Origin: Microbacterium jejuense
Lineage (GTDB): Bacteria > Actinomycetota > Actinomycetes > Actinomycetales > Microbacteriaceae
Assembly: GCF_019511665.1 (NCBI RefSeq)
Contig: NZ_JAEUAW010000004.1
Coordinates: forward strand, 310,001-374,000
DNA length: 64,000 nt
Direction: 5' to 3'
Made by a program: the position numbers and the translations under genes. Within the stretch, counting starts at the first letter, position 1; each line of letters begins with the position of its first letter. This document shows, piece by piece, positions 34,903 through 43,138 of the stretch. The notes beneath the pieces are model-generated. The model was given only the letters and a program-made list of their open reading frames with translations. It did no database searches and was not told where the DNA came from.

Positions 34903-35595
34903 TTGGCTGACACCCAGATCTTCGAACCCGACGGCCGCGCGATCCCCTTCGTCGACGAGGGGACCAACAGCGGTCCCGCCGTGGTGCTGATCCCGGGTCG
35001 GGGCCTGAACATCAGCTACCTGGGCCCGCTGGCCCACGCGCTGGTCGAGGAGGACTTCCGCATCGTGCGCATCGGGCCGCGGCATCCCTCTTCCGCGGCG
35101 GACGCCGTCGTGTCGATGCATGACCTCGCCCAGGACGTCGTCGACGTCATGGACCACATCGGTCTCGGCCACGCCTGGGTCGGCGGCCATGCCTTCGGCG
35201 GATCGGTCGCCCGCGCCGTGTCTCTGGACCACCTCGACCGCGTCGGCGGCGTGCTGCTGCTCGGCGTCGAGGGCGCCGAGCAGACCGACGAGCTGAACGC
35301 CGGCGGCTCCGAGATCCCCGAGGGCGCCCGCGACGCCGAAGTCGACGCCATGCAGCGAGCGGCTCAGGATGCCACACCCGACCTCGAATGGTCGTCCCTG
35401 GCTCCCGCCGTGCCCGTCCTGGTGATCCAGGGCACCGAAGACACGCTGACCCCGGTCGCGAACGGCGAGCGCCTGCAGCAGTCCGCCCCCGACCGGGTGA
35501 GCGTCGTCGCCGTCGAGGGCGGAGGGCACCTGTTCCCGGTCACGCACGTCGGTGCGACGTCGTGGCCCATCGAGGACTACCTCGACTGGGACTGA
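34903..35595 (+). CDS. Alpha/beta-hydrolase-fold protein lacking the nucleophile serine
   Basis: 230 aa from a TTG start with GAGAGGAAA upstream. Hydrolase fold is clear: oxyanion-side PGRGLN, acid in QGTEDTLTP, histidine in EGGGHLFP. At the nucleophile elbow the sequence is GGHAFGGS, so residue 97 is alanine where the family has serine. Either it is a non-catalytic homologue or uses another residue. TAGAAT at 34822-34827 is a likely promoter element, giving a leader of about 70 nt. Confidence 0.8.
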   Translation: MADTQIFEPDGRAIPFVDEGTNSGPAVVLIPGRGLNISYLGPLAHALVEEDFRIVRIGPRHPSSAADAVVSMHDLAQDVVDVMDHIGLGHAWVGGHAFGGSVARAVSLDHLDRVGGVLLLGVEGAEQTDELNAGGSEIPEGARDAEVDAMQRAAQDATPDLEWSSLAPAVPVLVIQGTEDTLTPVANGERLQQSAPDRVSVVAVEGGGHLFPVTHVGATSWPIEDYLDWD

Positions 35596-35642
35596 CCTGC
35601 GAGTTCGGCGCGGCGCAGCGGCCGACCCGCTAGCTTCGGAGG

Positions 35643-36107
35643 ATGTTCTGGACGCGAAGCGGCCCCGCCGTCGTCGGGATGATCCTGCTGGGCGCGGCGA
35701 TCGGCGCGGTGCTCCTGCTGCTGATGTCCGTCTTCATGTCGGATCGCGGTGAGGGCGGGCCGGCGATGGCGTTCCTGATGGCGGTCATCGGGCTCGTGTA
35801 CGGGGGGCTGTACGGGCTCGTCCCGGCAGCGCTGTGCGCGGCACTGCTTCTCACCGACCTCCGCGGCCGTCGCTCCCCGAGCTTCCGCATCGCGGTGGGC
35901 ACCCTCGGCGCTGCGGTCGGCGCGGCGATCCCCGAACTCGTCTTCTTCGCGCGCGCGCTGTTCCCCTTCGCCGACGCCTGGGTGTACTTCCCGCGGTACA
36001 TCGCGATCGGCGTGGTGATGGCGGCGATCTCCGCCGTGGTCGCCGCCCCGCTTCTCGCCTGGGGCGAGCGGCGGAGCAGCCGCGCCGTGGCGCACGCCGT
36101 CGCGTGA
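35643..36107 (+). CDS. Polytopic membrane protein, unknown function
   Basis: 154 aa with four predicted transmembrane helices (residues about 9-31, 40-68, 78-103, 115-140). No family recognised. TAGCTT (35631-35636) lies 6 nt before the ATG; the GGAGG in between abuts the start, too close for a normal ribosome-binding site. Confidence 0.68.
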   Translation: MFWTRSGPAVVGMILLGAAIGAVLLLLMSVFMSDRGEGGPAMAFLMAVIGLVYGGLYGLVPAALCAALLLTDLRGRRSPSFRIAVGTLGAAVGAAIPELVFFARALFPFADAWVYFPRYIAIGVVMAAISAVVAAPLLAWGERRSSRAVAHAVA

Positions 36108-36168
36108 GGGCGCGCGCCGTGCGGGCCGCTCGCATCGGCGCCGGTTCAGCCGGGTGCCGCCTCCGCGT

Positions 36169-37541
36169 TCACCGTGCGGCGAATCCGGCCAGTCGCGCGC
36201 GGCCCGCGCCGACGTGCTCCCGCGCGCGCGACGCGGCCGCGATGACGTCCGGGTCGTCGGCGCGGTCCGCGGGGATGCGCGCGGGGTTGAGGGTCGTCGA
36301 GTTCGACCACGTGCGAAGGTCGGTCTCCTTCGCCATCGCCAGCGACGCATCCCCGCCGATCACCTGCATGCGCGCCCAGTCCGCCGTCGTGTTCGCGTAG
36401 GGGGAGGGGCGGCAGACGCGGTTCTTCTCGGCGTCGTCGTCGCGCGTCGCCTCGACGTGACCGACGAGCGCGGCTCCGAAGCAGGGGAACCCGACCCGCA
36501 CCGGCTGCGGGGTGATGGCCTCGGGCGTCCAGATCGGCCGCAGTCCGGGTACTTCAGGCCCTCGGCGGCGCAGTGAACGACGAGCGCGTCGGCGGGGATG
36601 CGCACATCGCCTCCGTCGAATCGGAGGCGTCCCGGCGCGACGGACCGAAGGTGTCCTCGCCGGACGACGTCGTCGATCGTCCGCGCCAGCTCGAGCTCCC
36701 ATCGGGCGAGCGTCGGCGTCTTGGCCATCGTGGGGGTCACGCGGGAGTCGATGCGGAGCATGATGCCGGCATCCTCCAGCCGGAGGAAGAGGTCGTCCGG
36801 ATCGTCGGCCGCGGCCGCTGCGGCCATCGTGTCGGCGCCCATCCCCAGGAAGATCGCGGGGTCGGGCTGGACGACGGCGCGATTGAGCAGCCACGGGTCC
36901 CGCGGCCGGACCCACGTGATCGCGTCGGGTCCCACGCCGCTGCACAGCAGCCACACGCAGGTGTCGATCGCCGTCTTGCCCGCACCGACGACGACGTACC
37001 TCGACGGCGTCGTTGCGCACGTGGCGAGGTCGTTGACCGGGACCACCAGGGCGCCGCTTTCGACGGCGAACGGAGGCGGTGTCCGCGAGGGGATGTCCGG
37101 CGAGAGGTACCTCGCGTCGACGATGCGCGCACGCGGGGCGTGGAAGCGCGCGCCGCTGACGATGGACCGGAAGCGTCCATCGCCCATGTAGTCGCTCCGC
37201 CCGTGGAACACCACACGGCCGGTGGCGACGAGTCGCTCGAGCACGCGGGCGTAGTACGCGCACACCTCGGCGACGCCGGCGCGCTCGTGCAGTCCGCGCT
37301 CGGGGCCGGTCGTCTGCACGCGGCCGCCGCCGAGCAGGGTCGAAGCCACGCCGTAGAAGGCCGACGCCTGATGCAGGCGCACGAAGCCGTAGGCGTCCAG
37401 CCAGTGTCCCCCGGATCCGACCCGGCGATCGACGAGCGCGACCGACACGTCCGAGGACGCGTCGACGAGGGCGTCGACGAATGCCATCCCCATGGCCCCA
37501 GCCCCGACGACGACGTAGTCGACGTCGACGATCGTCTCCAT
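36169..37541 (-). pseudogene. FAD-dependent monooxygenase-like gene with a single-base frameshift
   Basis: Reading from ATG 37541, about 330 codons encode an FAD/NAD(P)-binding oxidoreductase: FAD motif VVVGAGAMGMAF at residues 10-21, GGHWLDAYGFVRLHQ, NAD(P) motif VVVGAGKTAIDT. The frame is lost near 36546-36550, after AAEGLKYP. The homologous continuation (GLRPIWTPEAIT, GFPCFGAALVGHVEAT, then a tail to 36169) is in the next frame. Restoring one base in the CCCGG tract would give about 457 codons. Recent inactivation or a sequencing error in a GC tract; reads would tell. Unusual in this otherwise intact region. Confidence 0.8.
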
Positions 37542-37636
37542 GCGCCCATCAGAGCAGGGGGCGGAGGGCGGGTCAATGGCTGGCGCGTCCGGCAGTAGGG
37601 CGGCCGCGTGTCGGCGGTCGCGCGTAGTCTCGCGGT

Positions 37637-38032
37637 ATGGCTGCCACGCTCGATGATCTGCGCCGCATCGCGCAGGGGCTTCCGGGCAGCGAGGAGCGGC
37701 AGACGACCGGTGGCGCGGCGTGGTTCGTGCGCAGCAAGCTGTATGCGTGGGAGTGCCATCCGTGGCCGAGCATCCCCGAGGACGTGCGCGCCATCGTGGC
37801 GTCGGAGCTCGTCGTCGGCGTGAAGATCGCGGATCCCGACGATGCGCTCGCGCTCCGGCAGATGGAGCCCGGTGTCTTCCTGCCCCCGACGACCCGCTGG
37901 GGTGAGCCGAAGATCGCGTTCCGCATGGCCGGCATCGACCCCGGCCACTTCGCCGAACTCGTGACGGAGGCGTGGCGCGTGCAGGCGCCGAAGTACCTGA
38001 GGCGCGAGCATGATGAGTCCATCGGCCTCTGA
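37637..38032 (+). CDS. MmcQ/YjbR family protein
   Basis: 131 aa small alpha/beta protein of the CyaY-like-fold YjbR family (TLDDLRRIAQGLPGSEER, GEPKIAFRMAGIDPGHF). Often called DNA-binding on weak grounds; function unknown. TAGTCT (37625-37630) ends 6 nt before the ATG, so leaderless. Divergent from the broken monooxygenase. Confidence 0.82.
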   Translation: MAATLDDLRRIAQGLPGSEERQTTGGAAWFVRSKLYAWECHPWPSIPEDVRAIVASELVVGVKIADPDDALALRQMEPGVFLPPTTRWGEPKIAFRMAGIDPGHFAELVTEAWRVQAPKYLRREHDESIGL

Positions 38033-38104
38033 TCGTCGCGACCGAGTGGCGGCGGCGGCGCCCGGTGCGGCATCCTTCGATCAGGGCGACCCGTGAGGAG
38101 GCGC

Positions 38105-38581
38105 ATGGCGGACGTGGAGATCAGGATCGCGCGCGATGACGAGCTCGAAGAGGTCGTGCGACTGCGGTGGCTGTGGACGACCGAGCGGGGCGCCCAGGCC
38201 GAGACCGACGAGGAGGCGTTCGTGCGAGGCGCGGCAGCCTGGGCGCGGGCACACCGCGAGACCCATGTCCCGCATGTCGCGATCGACCCGGACGGGACGG
38301 TCGTGGGCATGGCATGGCTGGCGCTCACACCGCGTGTGGCGAGCACCCACAGCCTCGACCGCTGGTCGGGAGATCTGCAGTCGTGCTACGTGCTGCCCGA
38401 GCGACGCGACACCGGGATCGGGGGCCGGCTCGTCGAGGCCGTTCTCGCCACCGCACGCGAGCGGGGCGCGGAGCACGTCACCGTCCATACGTCGCCGGGC
38501 TCCATCCGGATGTACGCGCGTCATGGCTTCCAGCCGAACGACCGCCTGCTGTGGGCCGACGGGTCGCTGGCCGGAGGCTGA
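38105..38581 (+). CDS. GNAT family N-acetyltransferase
   Basis: 158 aa. Acetyl-CoA-binding motif A is seen as CYVLPERRDTGIGGRLVEA (about residues 98-116), and the C-terminal strand-turn as SPGSIRMYARHGFQP. Acceptor substrate unknown. ATG 38105 is preferred to GTG 38093; GAGGAGG lies just upstream. Small hairpins follow the stop. Confidence 0.88.
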   Translation: MADVEIRIARDDELEEVVRLRWLWTTERGAQAETDEEAFVRGAAAWARAHRETHVPHVAIDPDGTVVGMAWLALTPRVASTHSLDRWSGDLQSCYVLPERRDTGIGGRLVEAVLATARERGAEHVTVHTSPGSIRMYARHGFQPNDRLLWADGSLAGG

Positions 38582-38582
38582 C

Positions 38583-38659
38583 CGCCCCCGACGGGGCGAC
38601 GCGCGCCTGCACGGCCGGGCCTCGTAGTCAAGCCCCTCCCTGCGGGTCGTGCGAGGGGC
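38583..38659 (+). terminator. Two small hairpins after the acetyltransferase gene
   Basis: A 6-bp CGCCCC/GGGGCG stem at 38583-38598 and a 7-bp GCCCCTC/GAGGGGC stem (38632-38638 with 38653-38659). The first is a plausible terminator; the second lies in the leader of the next gene. Confidence 0.4.
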
Positions 38660-38671
38660 GACCCTCAGGTC

Positions 38672-38962
38672 ATGCACACAGACGACATCCACCAGCTCGA
38701 GCTCACGCCGCTGGCAGACCGGTGCTGGCGACTCTGCGACCGCAACGTGGCGGGAAGCGACGCGGCAAGCGTCGTCGCGTACGTCGAGCTGCTGGACGAC
38801 GGCGTCTACGAGGCGGTGTGGGTGTCGGTCGGCATCGGCTCCGCCCGCTTCGTGACGCTCGAGTCGCTCTTCGGCGCGGCGCTGGAGCTCATGGCGCAGT
38901 CCATGAGCTTCGGCCCATTCAAACCGTCGCCGATCCCGCACCGGCCGCCCGCGCACGCGTGA
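38672..38962 (+). CDS. Hypothetical protein, 96 aa
   Basis: Acidic, probably cytosolic alpha/beta protein with two N-terminal cysteines (DRCWRLCDRNV) and an LVEYVELLDDGVYEAVWV-like strand-rich core (actual core AASVVAYVELLDDGVYEAV). It has the codon pattern of a real gene; no function recognised. No good ribosome-binding site is visible before the ATG. Confidence 0.6.
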   Translation: MHTDDIHQLELTPLADRCWRLCDRNVAGSDAASVVAYVELLDDGVYEAVWVSVGIGSARFVTLESLFGAALELMAQSMSFGPFKPSPIPHRPPAHA

Positions 38963-38995
38963 CGGCGTGTCGGCGCCCGGTGGCAGGATGGGCGC

Positions 38996-39823
38996 ATGCC
39001 TGAGTCACCGGAAGTCGAGGCCCTCGCGCAGTTCCTCGCGCACGAGGCGTCGGGCCGCGAGATCCGCGGGGTCGACGTCCTGGAGTTCCGCGCGGTCAAG
39101 ACCCGGTCGGCGCCGCCCGCAGGCCTCGTCGGCCGCACCATCACCGGCGCCGCTCGGCACGGCAAGCATGTGGAGCTGGTGCTCGACGCCGGCAGCCTGG
39201 TCGTGTCGCTCGGTCGCCACGGCTGGATGCGGTGGCTCGAAGCGGGCGCACCCGAACCCGACGCCGAGCTGCCGCCCGCGCTGGCCGCGATCGACCTCGA
39301 CGGCGGCGCGACCCTTCAGGCGACGGATGCCGGCACGTGGGTGTCGCTCGGACTCCATGTGGTCGGCGACGCGAACGAGGTTCCCGCGATCGCCAAGCTC
39401 GGTCCCGACCCCGCCGACGCCGCATTCACCCGCGCCGACTTCGACAGTGCGCTCGGCCGTCGCCGCAAGCAGGTGAAGGCCATCCTGCAGGAGCAGGAGT
39501 CGCTCGCGGGCATCGGCAACGCGTACTCGGACGAGATCCTGCATCTGGCGCGCGTGTCGCCGGTGGTCCACGCCGCGGCGCTCGACGATGCGGGCGCGCA
39601 ACGGCTGTTCGACGCGACCGTGGCGACCATCCGGGGCGCCATCGACGCCCGGCGCGGCATCCCGATCGATCGCCTGAAAGCCGACAAGGTGGCGTCGATG
39701 CGGGTGCACGGGCGCGCGGGCGAGACCTGCCCGGTGTGTGGCGACACGATCCGGGATCTCGCGTTCGCCAGCACGACCGCCCAGTACTGCCCCACATGCC
39801 AGACCGGGGGAGAACTGCTGTGA
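38996..39823 (+). CDS. Fpg/Nei family DNA glycosylase
   Basis: 275 aa. After Met removal the N-terminus is PESPEVE: catalytic Pro and Glu are present, with Ser in place of the usual Leu. Catalytic Lys is in ARHGKHVEL; the helix-two-turn-helix is LAGIGNAYSDEIL; a C-terminal zinc finger is CPVC-x16-CPTC. Excises oxidised bases in base-excision repair; whether Fpg-like or Nei-like is not settled. CAGGAT (38984-38989) sits 6 nt before the ATG. Confidence 0.9.
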   Translation: MPESPEVEALAQFLAHEASGREIRGVDVLEFRAVKTRSAPPAGLVGRTITGAARHGKHVELVLDAGSLVVSLGRHGWMRWLEAGAPEPDAELPPALAAIDLDGGATLQATDAGTWVSLGLHVVGDANEVPAIAKLGPDPADAAFTRADFDSALGRRRKQVKAILQEQESLAGIGNAYSDEILHLARVSPVVHAAALDDAGAQRLFDATVATIRGAIDARRGIPIDRLKADKVASMRVHGRAGETCPVCGDTIRDLAFASTTAQYCPTCQTGGELL

Positions 39824-39861
39824 TCGGCCGCGCGACGCCGCCCACGGGTAGCATGGGACGC

Positions 39862-39984
39862 ATGAGCACCCCGCAGCAGCCGGCCACCATCACCCTCGCG
39901 CCCGTGCCGGACGACAAGAACCTCCTCACGGTCGTCGACGCCGGCGACTCGTGCTGCGGCGGCGGCAGCTGCAGCATCGGCTGA
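39862..39984 (+). CDS. 40-aa peptide with a C-terminal CCGGGSC cysteine motif
   Basis: The sequence begins MSTPQQPATITLAPVPDDKN and ends DAGDSCCGGGSCSIG. TAGCAT (39849-39854) lies 7 nt before the ATG, the leaderless layout of this window. Three cysteines in seven residues next to a glycine run suggest metal or Fe-S binding, or a modified-peptide precursor, but no maturation enzyme is adjacent. It follows the glycosylase by 38 nt. Unrecognised. Confidence 0.55.
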   Translation: MSTPQQPATITLAPVPDDKNLLTVVDAGDSCCGGGSCSIG

Positions 39985-40017
39985 CGGGCTCGCGGTGGAT
40001 CGCCGGTCGGGGTCGCG

Positions 40018-40527
40018 ATGACCGACGAGCAGCTGCACATCTCTCCGCGCGTCGCGCGCATCCTGATGTCGGAAGAGGCCGTGTACGGCCTCATCCTCGT
40101 CTCGGGCATGATCGTCGTGAGCGGCACCCTGGTGGGCACGTCGGCCAATGCGCTCGTGACCGTCGCCGTCACGGTCTTCGTCTTCTACCTGGCGCACGTC
40201 TACGCGGGCACCCTCGGGCGCCTCGCCGCCACCGACGGCGGTGCGCGCCTCAGCACGAGCATCCGCGAAGCCGCGCGTCATTCCCTCGGCATGATCATGG
40301 CCTCGGTCGCCCCGATCGTGATCCTGCTGCTGGGCACCACCGACCTCATCGACGACATGACCGCCATCTGGGTCGCCCTCATCGTCAACGCCGTGCTGCT
40401 GGGCGTGCTCGGCTGGATCGCCGTCGCCCGCTGGACTCCGCGCTTCTGGCCTCGGCTGCTGAGCGCCCTGATCACCGCGGGGTTCGGTCTGGTGCTAATC
40501 GCATTGAAGGCCTTCATCCACCACTGA
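40018..40527 (+). CDS. Polytopic membrane protein, unknown function
   Basis: 169 aa with about five hydrophobic segments (residues about 20-40, 43-65, 93-113, 117-140, 146-167) and a polar N-terminus (TDEQLHISPRVARILMSEEAVYG). No family recognised. Starts 33 nt after the cysteine-motif peptide, so the two may be cotranscribed; its 3' end overlaps the convergent AhpD-like gene by 14 nt. Confidence 0.68.
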   Translation: MTDEQLHISPRVARILMSEEAVYGLILVSGMIVVSGTLVGTSANALVTVAVTVFVFYLAHVYAGTLGRLAATDGGARLSTSIREAARHSLGMIMASVAPIVILLLGTTDLIDDMTAIWVALIVNAVLLGVLGWIAVARWTPRFWPRLLSALITAGFGLVLIALKAFIHH

Positions 40528-41122
40528 CGTCACGCGCCGTCGCGCTGTGCGGCGTCGCTTCGCGCAACGCCGACGACAGTGCCGGACTGAGCCCGGGAAC
40601 CTCGTCGACCGGCACCGCCAGCGCCTGGAGGGCGCGGCTGAAGAAGTTGCGGGCGGCGGCTGCGAGGGTCACATCGACGATCTGTCGATCCGAGAAGCCG
40701 ACGTCGCGCAGGCGCTGGCTGTCGGCGTCCGTCATGCCGGCGGCATCCGTCGACAGCCTCTCTGCGAACTCGAACACCGCGAGGTCCGCCTCGTCCAGCC
40801 CGCCGCCAGGTTCGTCGCGGACCAGGGCGGCCAGCTGGTCCTCGTCGAACAGGCCCGCGCGCAGGCTCTTACGCCCGTGCGCGAGCAGGCAGTGCTGCGA
40901 GCCGATCGCCCGCGCCGCACCCAGAGTGGCGAGCTCGTACGTGCGCAGGCCGATCGACGGGACGATCGCCCTGATGAGCGCTTCGAATGCCTGGTGGGCC
41001 TCGGGGTTCAACGCCATGGCGCGCGTGTGCGCATAGACGATGCCGTCCTCGCGCAGGTCGCCTTCGTACATGTCGGCGACGTGACCGGTGGCGGTTCCGA
41101 TCTCGGGGGTGGTGACGATCAT
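40514..41122 (-). CDS. AhpD/carboxymuconolactone decarboxylase-fold protein
   Basis: 202 aa. CMD-fold helices with the motif ARAIGSQHCLLAHG, giving one conserved cysteine and H-x-x-x... spacing (C-x3-H) rather than the C-x2-C of true AhpD. Probably a peroxidase-related or structural CMD homologue. ATG 41122 has GGGAGG about 5 nt upstream. Paired in orientation with the MFS gene but separated by a terminator. Confidence 0.8.
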   Translation of the reverse strand: MIVTTPEIGTATGHVADMYEGDLREDGIVYAHTRAMALNPEAHQAFEALIRAIVPSIGLRTYELATLGAARAIGSQHCLLAHGRKSLRAGLFDEDQLAALVRDEPGGGLDEADLAVFEFAERLSTDAAGMTDADSQRLRDVGFSDRQIVDVTLAAAARNFFSRALQALAVPVDEVPGLSPALSSALREATPHSATARDVSGG

Positions 41123-41163
41123 GGGTGCCTCCCAGCAGGGTGTGTCTCGGGTGCATCCAGAAT

Positions 41164-41205
41164 CACGGATGCCCCGCCCCCTGTCGAGGGAGCGGGGCAT
41201 CCGTG
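41164..41205. terminator. 14-bp hairpin between MFS and AhpD-like genes
   Basis: Perfect 14-bp stem (41164-41177 with 41192-41205) and a 14-nt loop. Placed just past the stop of the minus-strand MFS gene. The stem contains GGATGCC and its complement, as at 27581 and 63601. Confidence 0.7.
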
Positions 41206-41224
41206 AGATACGCGGGGAGCCTGA

Positions 41225-42748
41225 TCAGTGCCCGGCGACCATGCCCTCGGGCTGGTCGGCCGGCTTGCGGATGAGGAACGCGCCGACCAGCAGCGGGAGC
41301 GACAGGACTGCCGCGGTGAGGAACGCCGCGTGCGTGCCCGCGGCGCCGGCGGCAAGCGCGTCGGCGCCGGACTCGGTCGCGCCGGACGTCGCCGCCGCCA
41401 TCACACCGAACATGAGCGCGATGCCGGCCGCTCCGGCGACCTGCTGGACGGTGCCGAGCACGGCCGAGCCGTACGAGTAGAACTTCGGCTGCAGCGAAGC
41501 GAGCGAGGCCGTGAACAATGGCGTGAACGACAGAGCCAGGCCGAAGGACAGCACGGTCTGCGCCACCGCCAGCAGCCAGACCGGGGTCGACTGCGTGAAG
41601 GTGGTGTAGTACCAGAGCATTCCGCTCGTGATCACGGCACCCGGGACGAGCAGGATGCGCGTGCCCCAGCGGTCGTACACGCGCCCGATGACCGGACCGG
41701 CCAGACCCATCGCCAGCGCACCGGGCAGCACGACGAGGCCCGTCGTCAGCGGGTCGACGCCCAGGACGTCCTGCGCGTACAGCGGCACGACGGTGATCGC
41801 GCCGAAGAACGCCATGGACATGATGGCCATCTGCGCGATCGAGAGCGAGAAGTTCGCGCTTCCGAACACGCGAAGGTCGAGGAGCGCGTCGTCCTTGCGC
41901 TGCAGCACCACCTGACGCCAGCCGAACAGACCGAGTGCGACGACACCGACGACGAGGGCCACGACGAGGGTCGCCGTGGACGCGGCGCTCGCGGCTGCGG
42001 CATCCGCCCCGCCGCCGTGTCCGCCCGCACCCAGCTGGCTGAGTCCGAACACGAGACCGCCGAACCCGAGGGCCGACAGGATGACCGACACGACGTCGAT
42101 CGGCGCGTGCGTGGTCTCGCCGAGATTGTGGATCCAGCGTGCGCCCACCACGAGCGCGACGACGGCGATCGGCAGCACGACGCCGAAGATCCACCGCCAC
42201 TCGAAGTTGTTCAGCAGGGCGCCCGCCAGCGTCGGGCCGATCGCGGGCGCGAGCGACATCACGATGCTGACTCGGCCCATCATGCGTCCGCGGATCGCGG
42301 GCGGGACGACGGTCATGAGCGTCGTCATGAGCAGCGGCATCATGATCGCGGTGCCGGATGCCTGCACGACGCGTGCCACGAGCAGCATCGTGAACCCGGG
42401 GGACAGGAAGGCGATCAGCGTCCCCACCGAGAACAGGCCCATGGCCGCGACGAACATCGTGCGCGTCGTGAACCGGCGCAGCAGGAAGCCCGTGATCGGG
42501 ATGACGACCGCCATCGTCAGCATGAACGCGGTCGTGAGCCACTGCGCGGCCAACGCGGTGATGCCGAGGTCCGTGATGAGGTGCGGGATCGCCACACCCA
42601 TCGTGGTCTCGTTGAGGATGGCGACGAAGGCCGCTGCAAGCAGCAGCCACACGACGCGGCTCTCTTCTGGGCGCAGCGCGGGCGCGGCGCCGGGTGCGGA
42701 GGCAGCGGGGATGCTGCCCGTTCCGGGTGTCGTCTCGATGGCGGCCAT
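41225..42748 (-). CDS. MFS drug-type exporter, DHA2/EmrB-QacA family
   Basis: 507 aa with 14 predicted transmembrane helices. Motifs: LNETTMGVAIPHLITDLG in helix 1, LTTAFMLTMAVVIPITGFL in helix 2, and RRFTTRTMF. Proton-driven exporter; substrate unknown. ATG 42748 is chosen because GAGGAG lies 7 nt upstream; an earlier in-frame start at 42802 lacks a site. No adjacent regulator gene. Confidence 0.9.
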   Translation of the reverse strand: MAAIETTPGTGSIPAASAPGAAPALRPEESRVVWLLLAAAFVAILNETTMGVAIPHLITDLGITALAAQWLTTAFMLTMAVVIPITGFLLRRFTTRTMFVAAMGLFSVGTLIAFLSPGFTMLLVARVVQASGTAIMMPLLMTTLMTVVPPAIRGRMMGRVSIVMSLAPAIGPTLAGALLNNFEWRWIFGVVLPIAVVALVVGARWIHNLGETTHAPIDVVSVILSALGFGGLVFGLSQLGAGGHGGGADAAAASAASTATLVVALVVGVVALGLFGWRQVVLQRKDDALLDLRVFGSANFSLSIAQMAIMSMAFFGAITVVPLYAQDVLGVDPLTTGLVVLPGALAMGLAGPVIGRVYDRWGTRILLVPGAVITSGMLWYYTTFTQSTPVWLLAVAQTVLSFGLALSFTPLFTASLASLQPKFYSYGSAVLGTVQQVAGAAGIALMFGVMAAATSGATESGADALAAGAAGTHAAFLTAAVLSLPLLVGAFLIRKPADQPEGMVAGH

Positions 42749-42873
42749 GGGTCGTCTCCTCGCGGCTCGGATGGACAGCAATGTGCCATCCGAGGATGGC
42801 AAGCCTCCAAGGTAACCGCGGGGTCCGACATCGCATTCCCGGATCCGGGAGCGAATTCGGCGACCGCGGCGGG

Positions 42874-43083
42874 TCAGCTGTGGGTGGGCTCCTCGCCAGG
42901 CGCGTTCCAGTCCTCGGAGCCGATGGCGTCGGTCGGCTCGGGGGTGGGCTCACGCTCTTCGAGGGTGTGGGGCAGCGGGTTCACGAGCTCCTCGTGCGGG
43001 ATCGCCTTGAGCTCATCGATCTCTGCGCGGAGCTCCGCGAGGTCGCTGCCGTCGTGTTCAGGGGCATCGGGAGTCGAGGTCAT
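42874..43083 (-). CDS. Small acidic protein, 69 aa
   Basis: Contains a short helix DLAELRAEIDELKAIPHEEL followed by a proline/glutamate-rich tail. No membrane segment or known domain. Minus-strand TAGGCT (43095-43090) is exactly 6 nt before its ATG, supporting a leaderless transcript and the start choice. Confidence 0.65.
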   Translation of the reverse strand: MTSTPDAPEHDGSDLAELRAEIDELKAIPHEELVNPLPHTLEEREPTPEPTDAIGSEDWNAPGEEPTHS

Positions 43084-43138
43084 ACCGCGAGCCTAGCGTC
43101 GCGGCCGCCGATGTCGAGACGCTCACTAGGCTGGCGGA
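43084..43138. promoter_or_regulatory. Compact divergent pair of leaderless promoters
   Basis: TAGGCT on the minus strand (43095-43090) serves the 69-aa gene and TAGGCT on the plus strand (43127-43132) serves the ABC exporter. Both have 6-nt spacers to the start codon, and only 55 nt separate the two start codons. Confidence 0.6.

Noticed and set aside
36169-39984. A recently inserted genomic island around the broken monooxygenase.
   Set aside because: No tRNA-adjacent repeat, integrase, transposase or base-composition shift is visible; the single frameshift alone does not support an insertion.
39862-41122. A modified-peptide (RiPP) cluster around the CCGGGSC peptide.
   Set aside because: Neighbours are a DNA glycosylase, an unknown membrane protein and a CMD-fold protein; no radical-SAM, cyclodehydratase or lanthionine enzyme and no dedicated protease is present.
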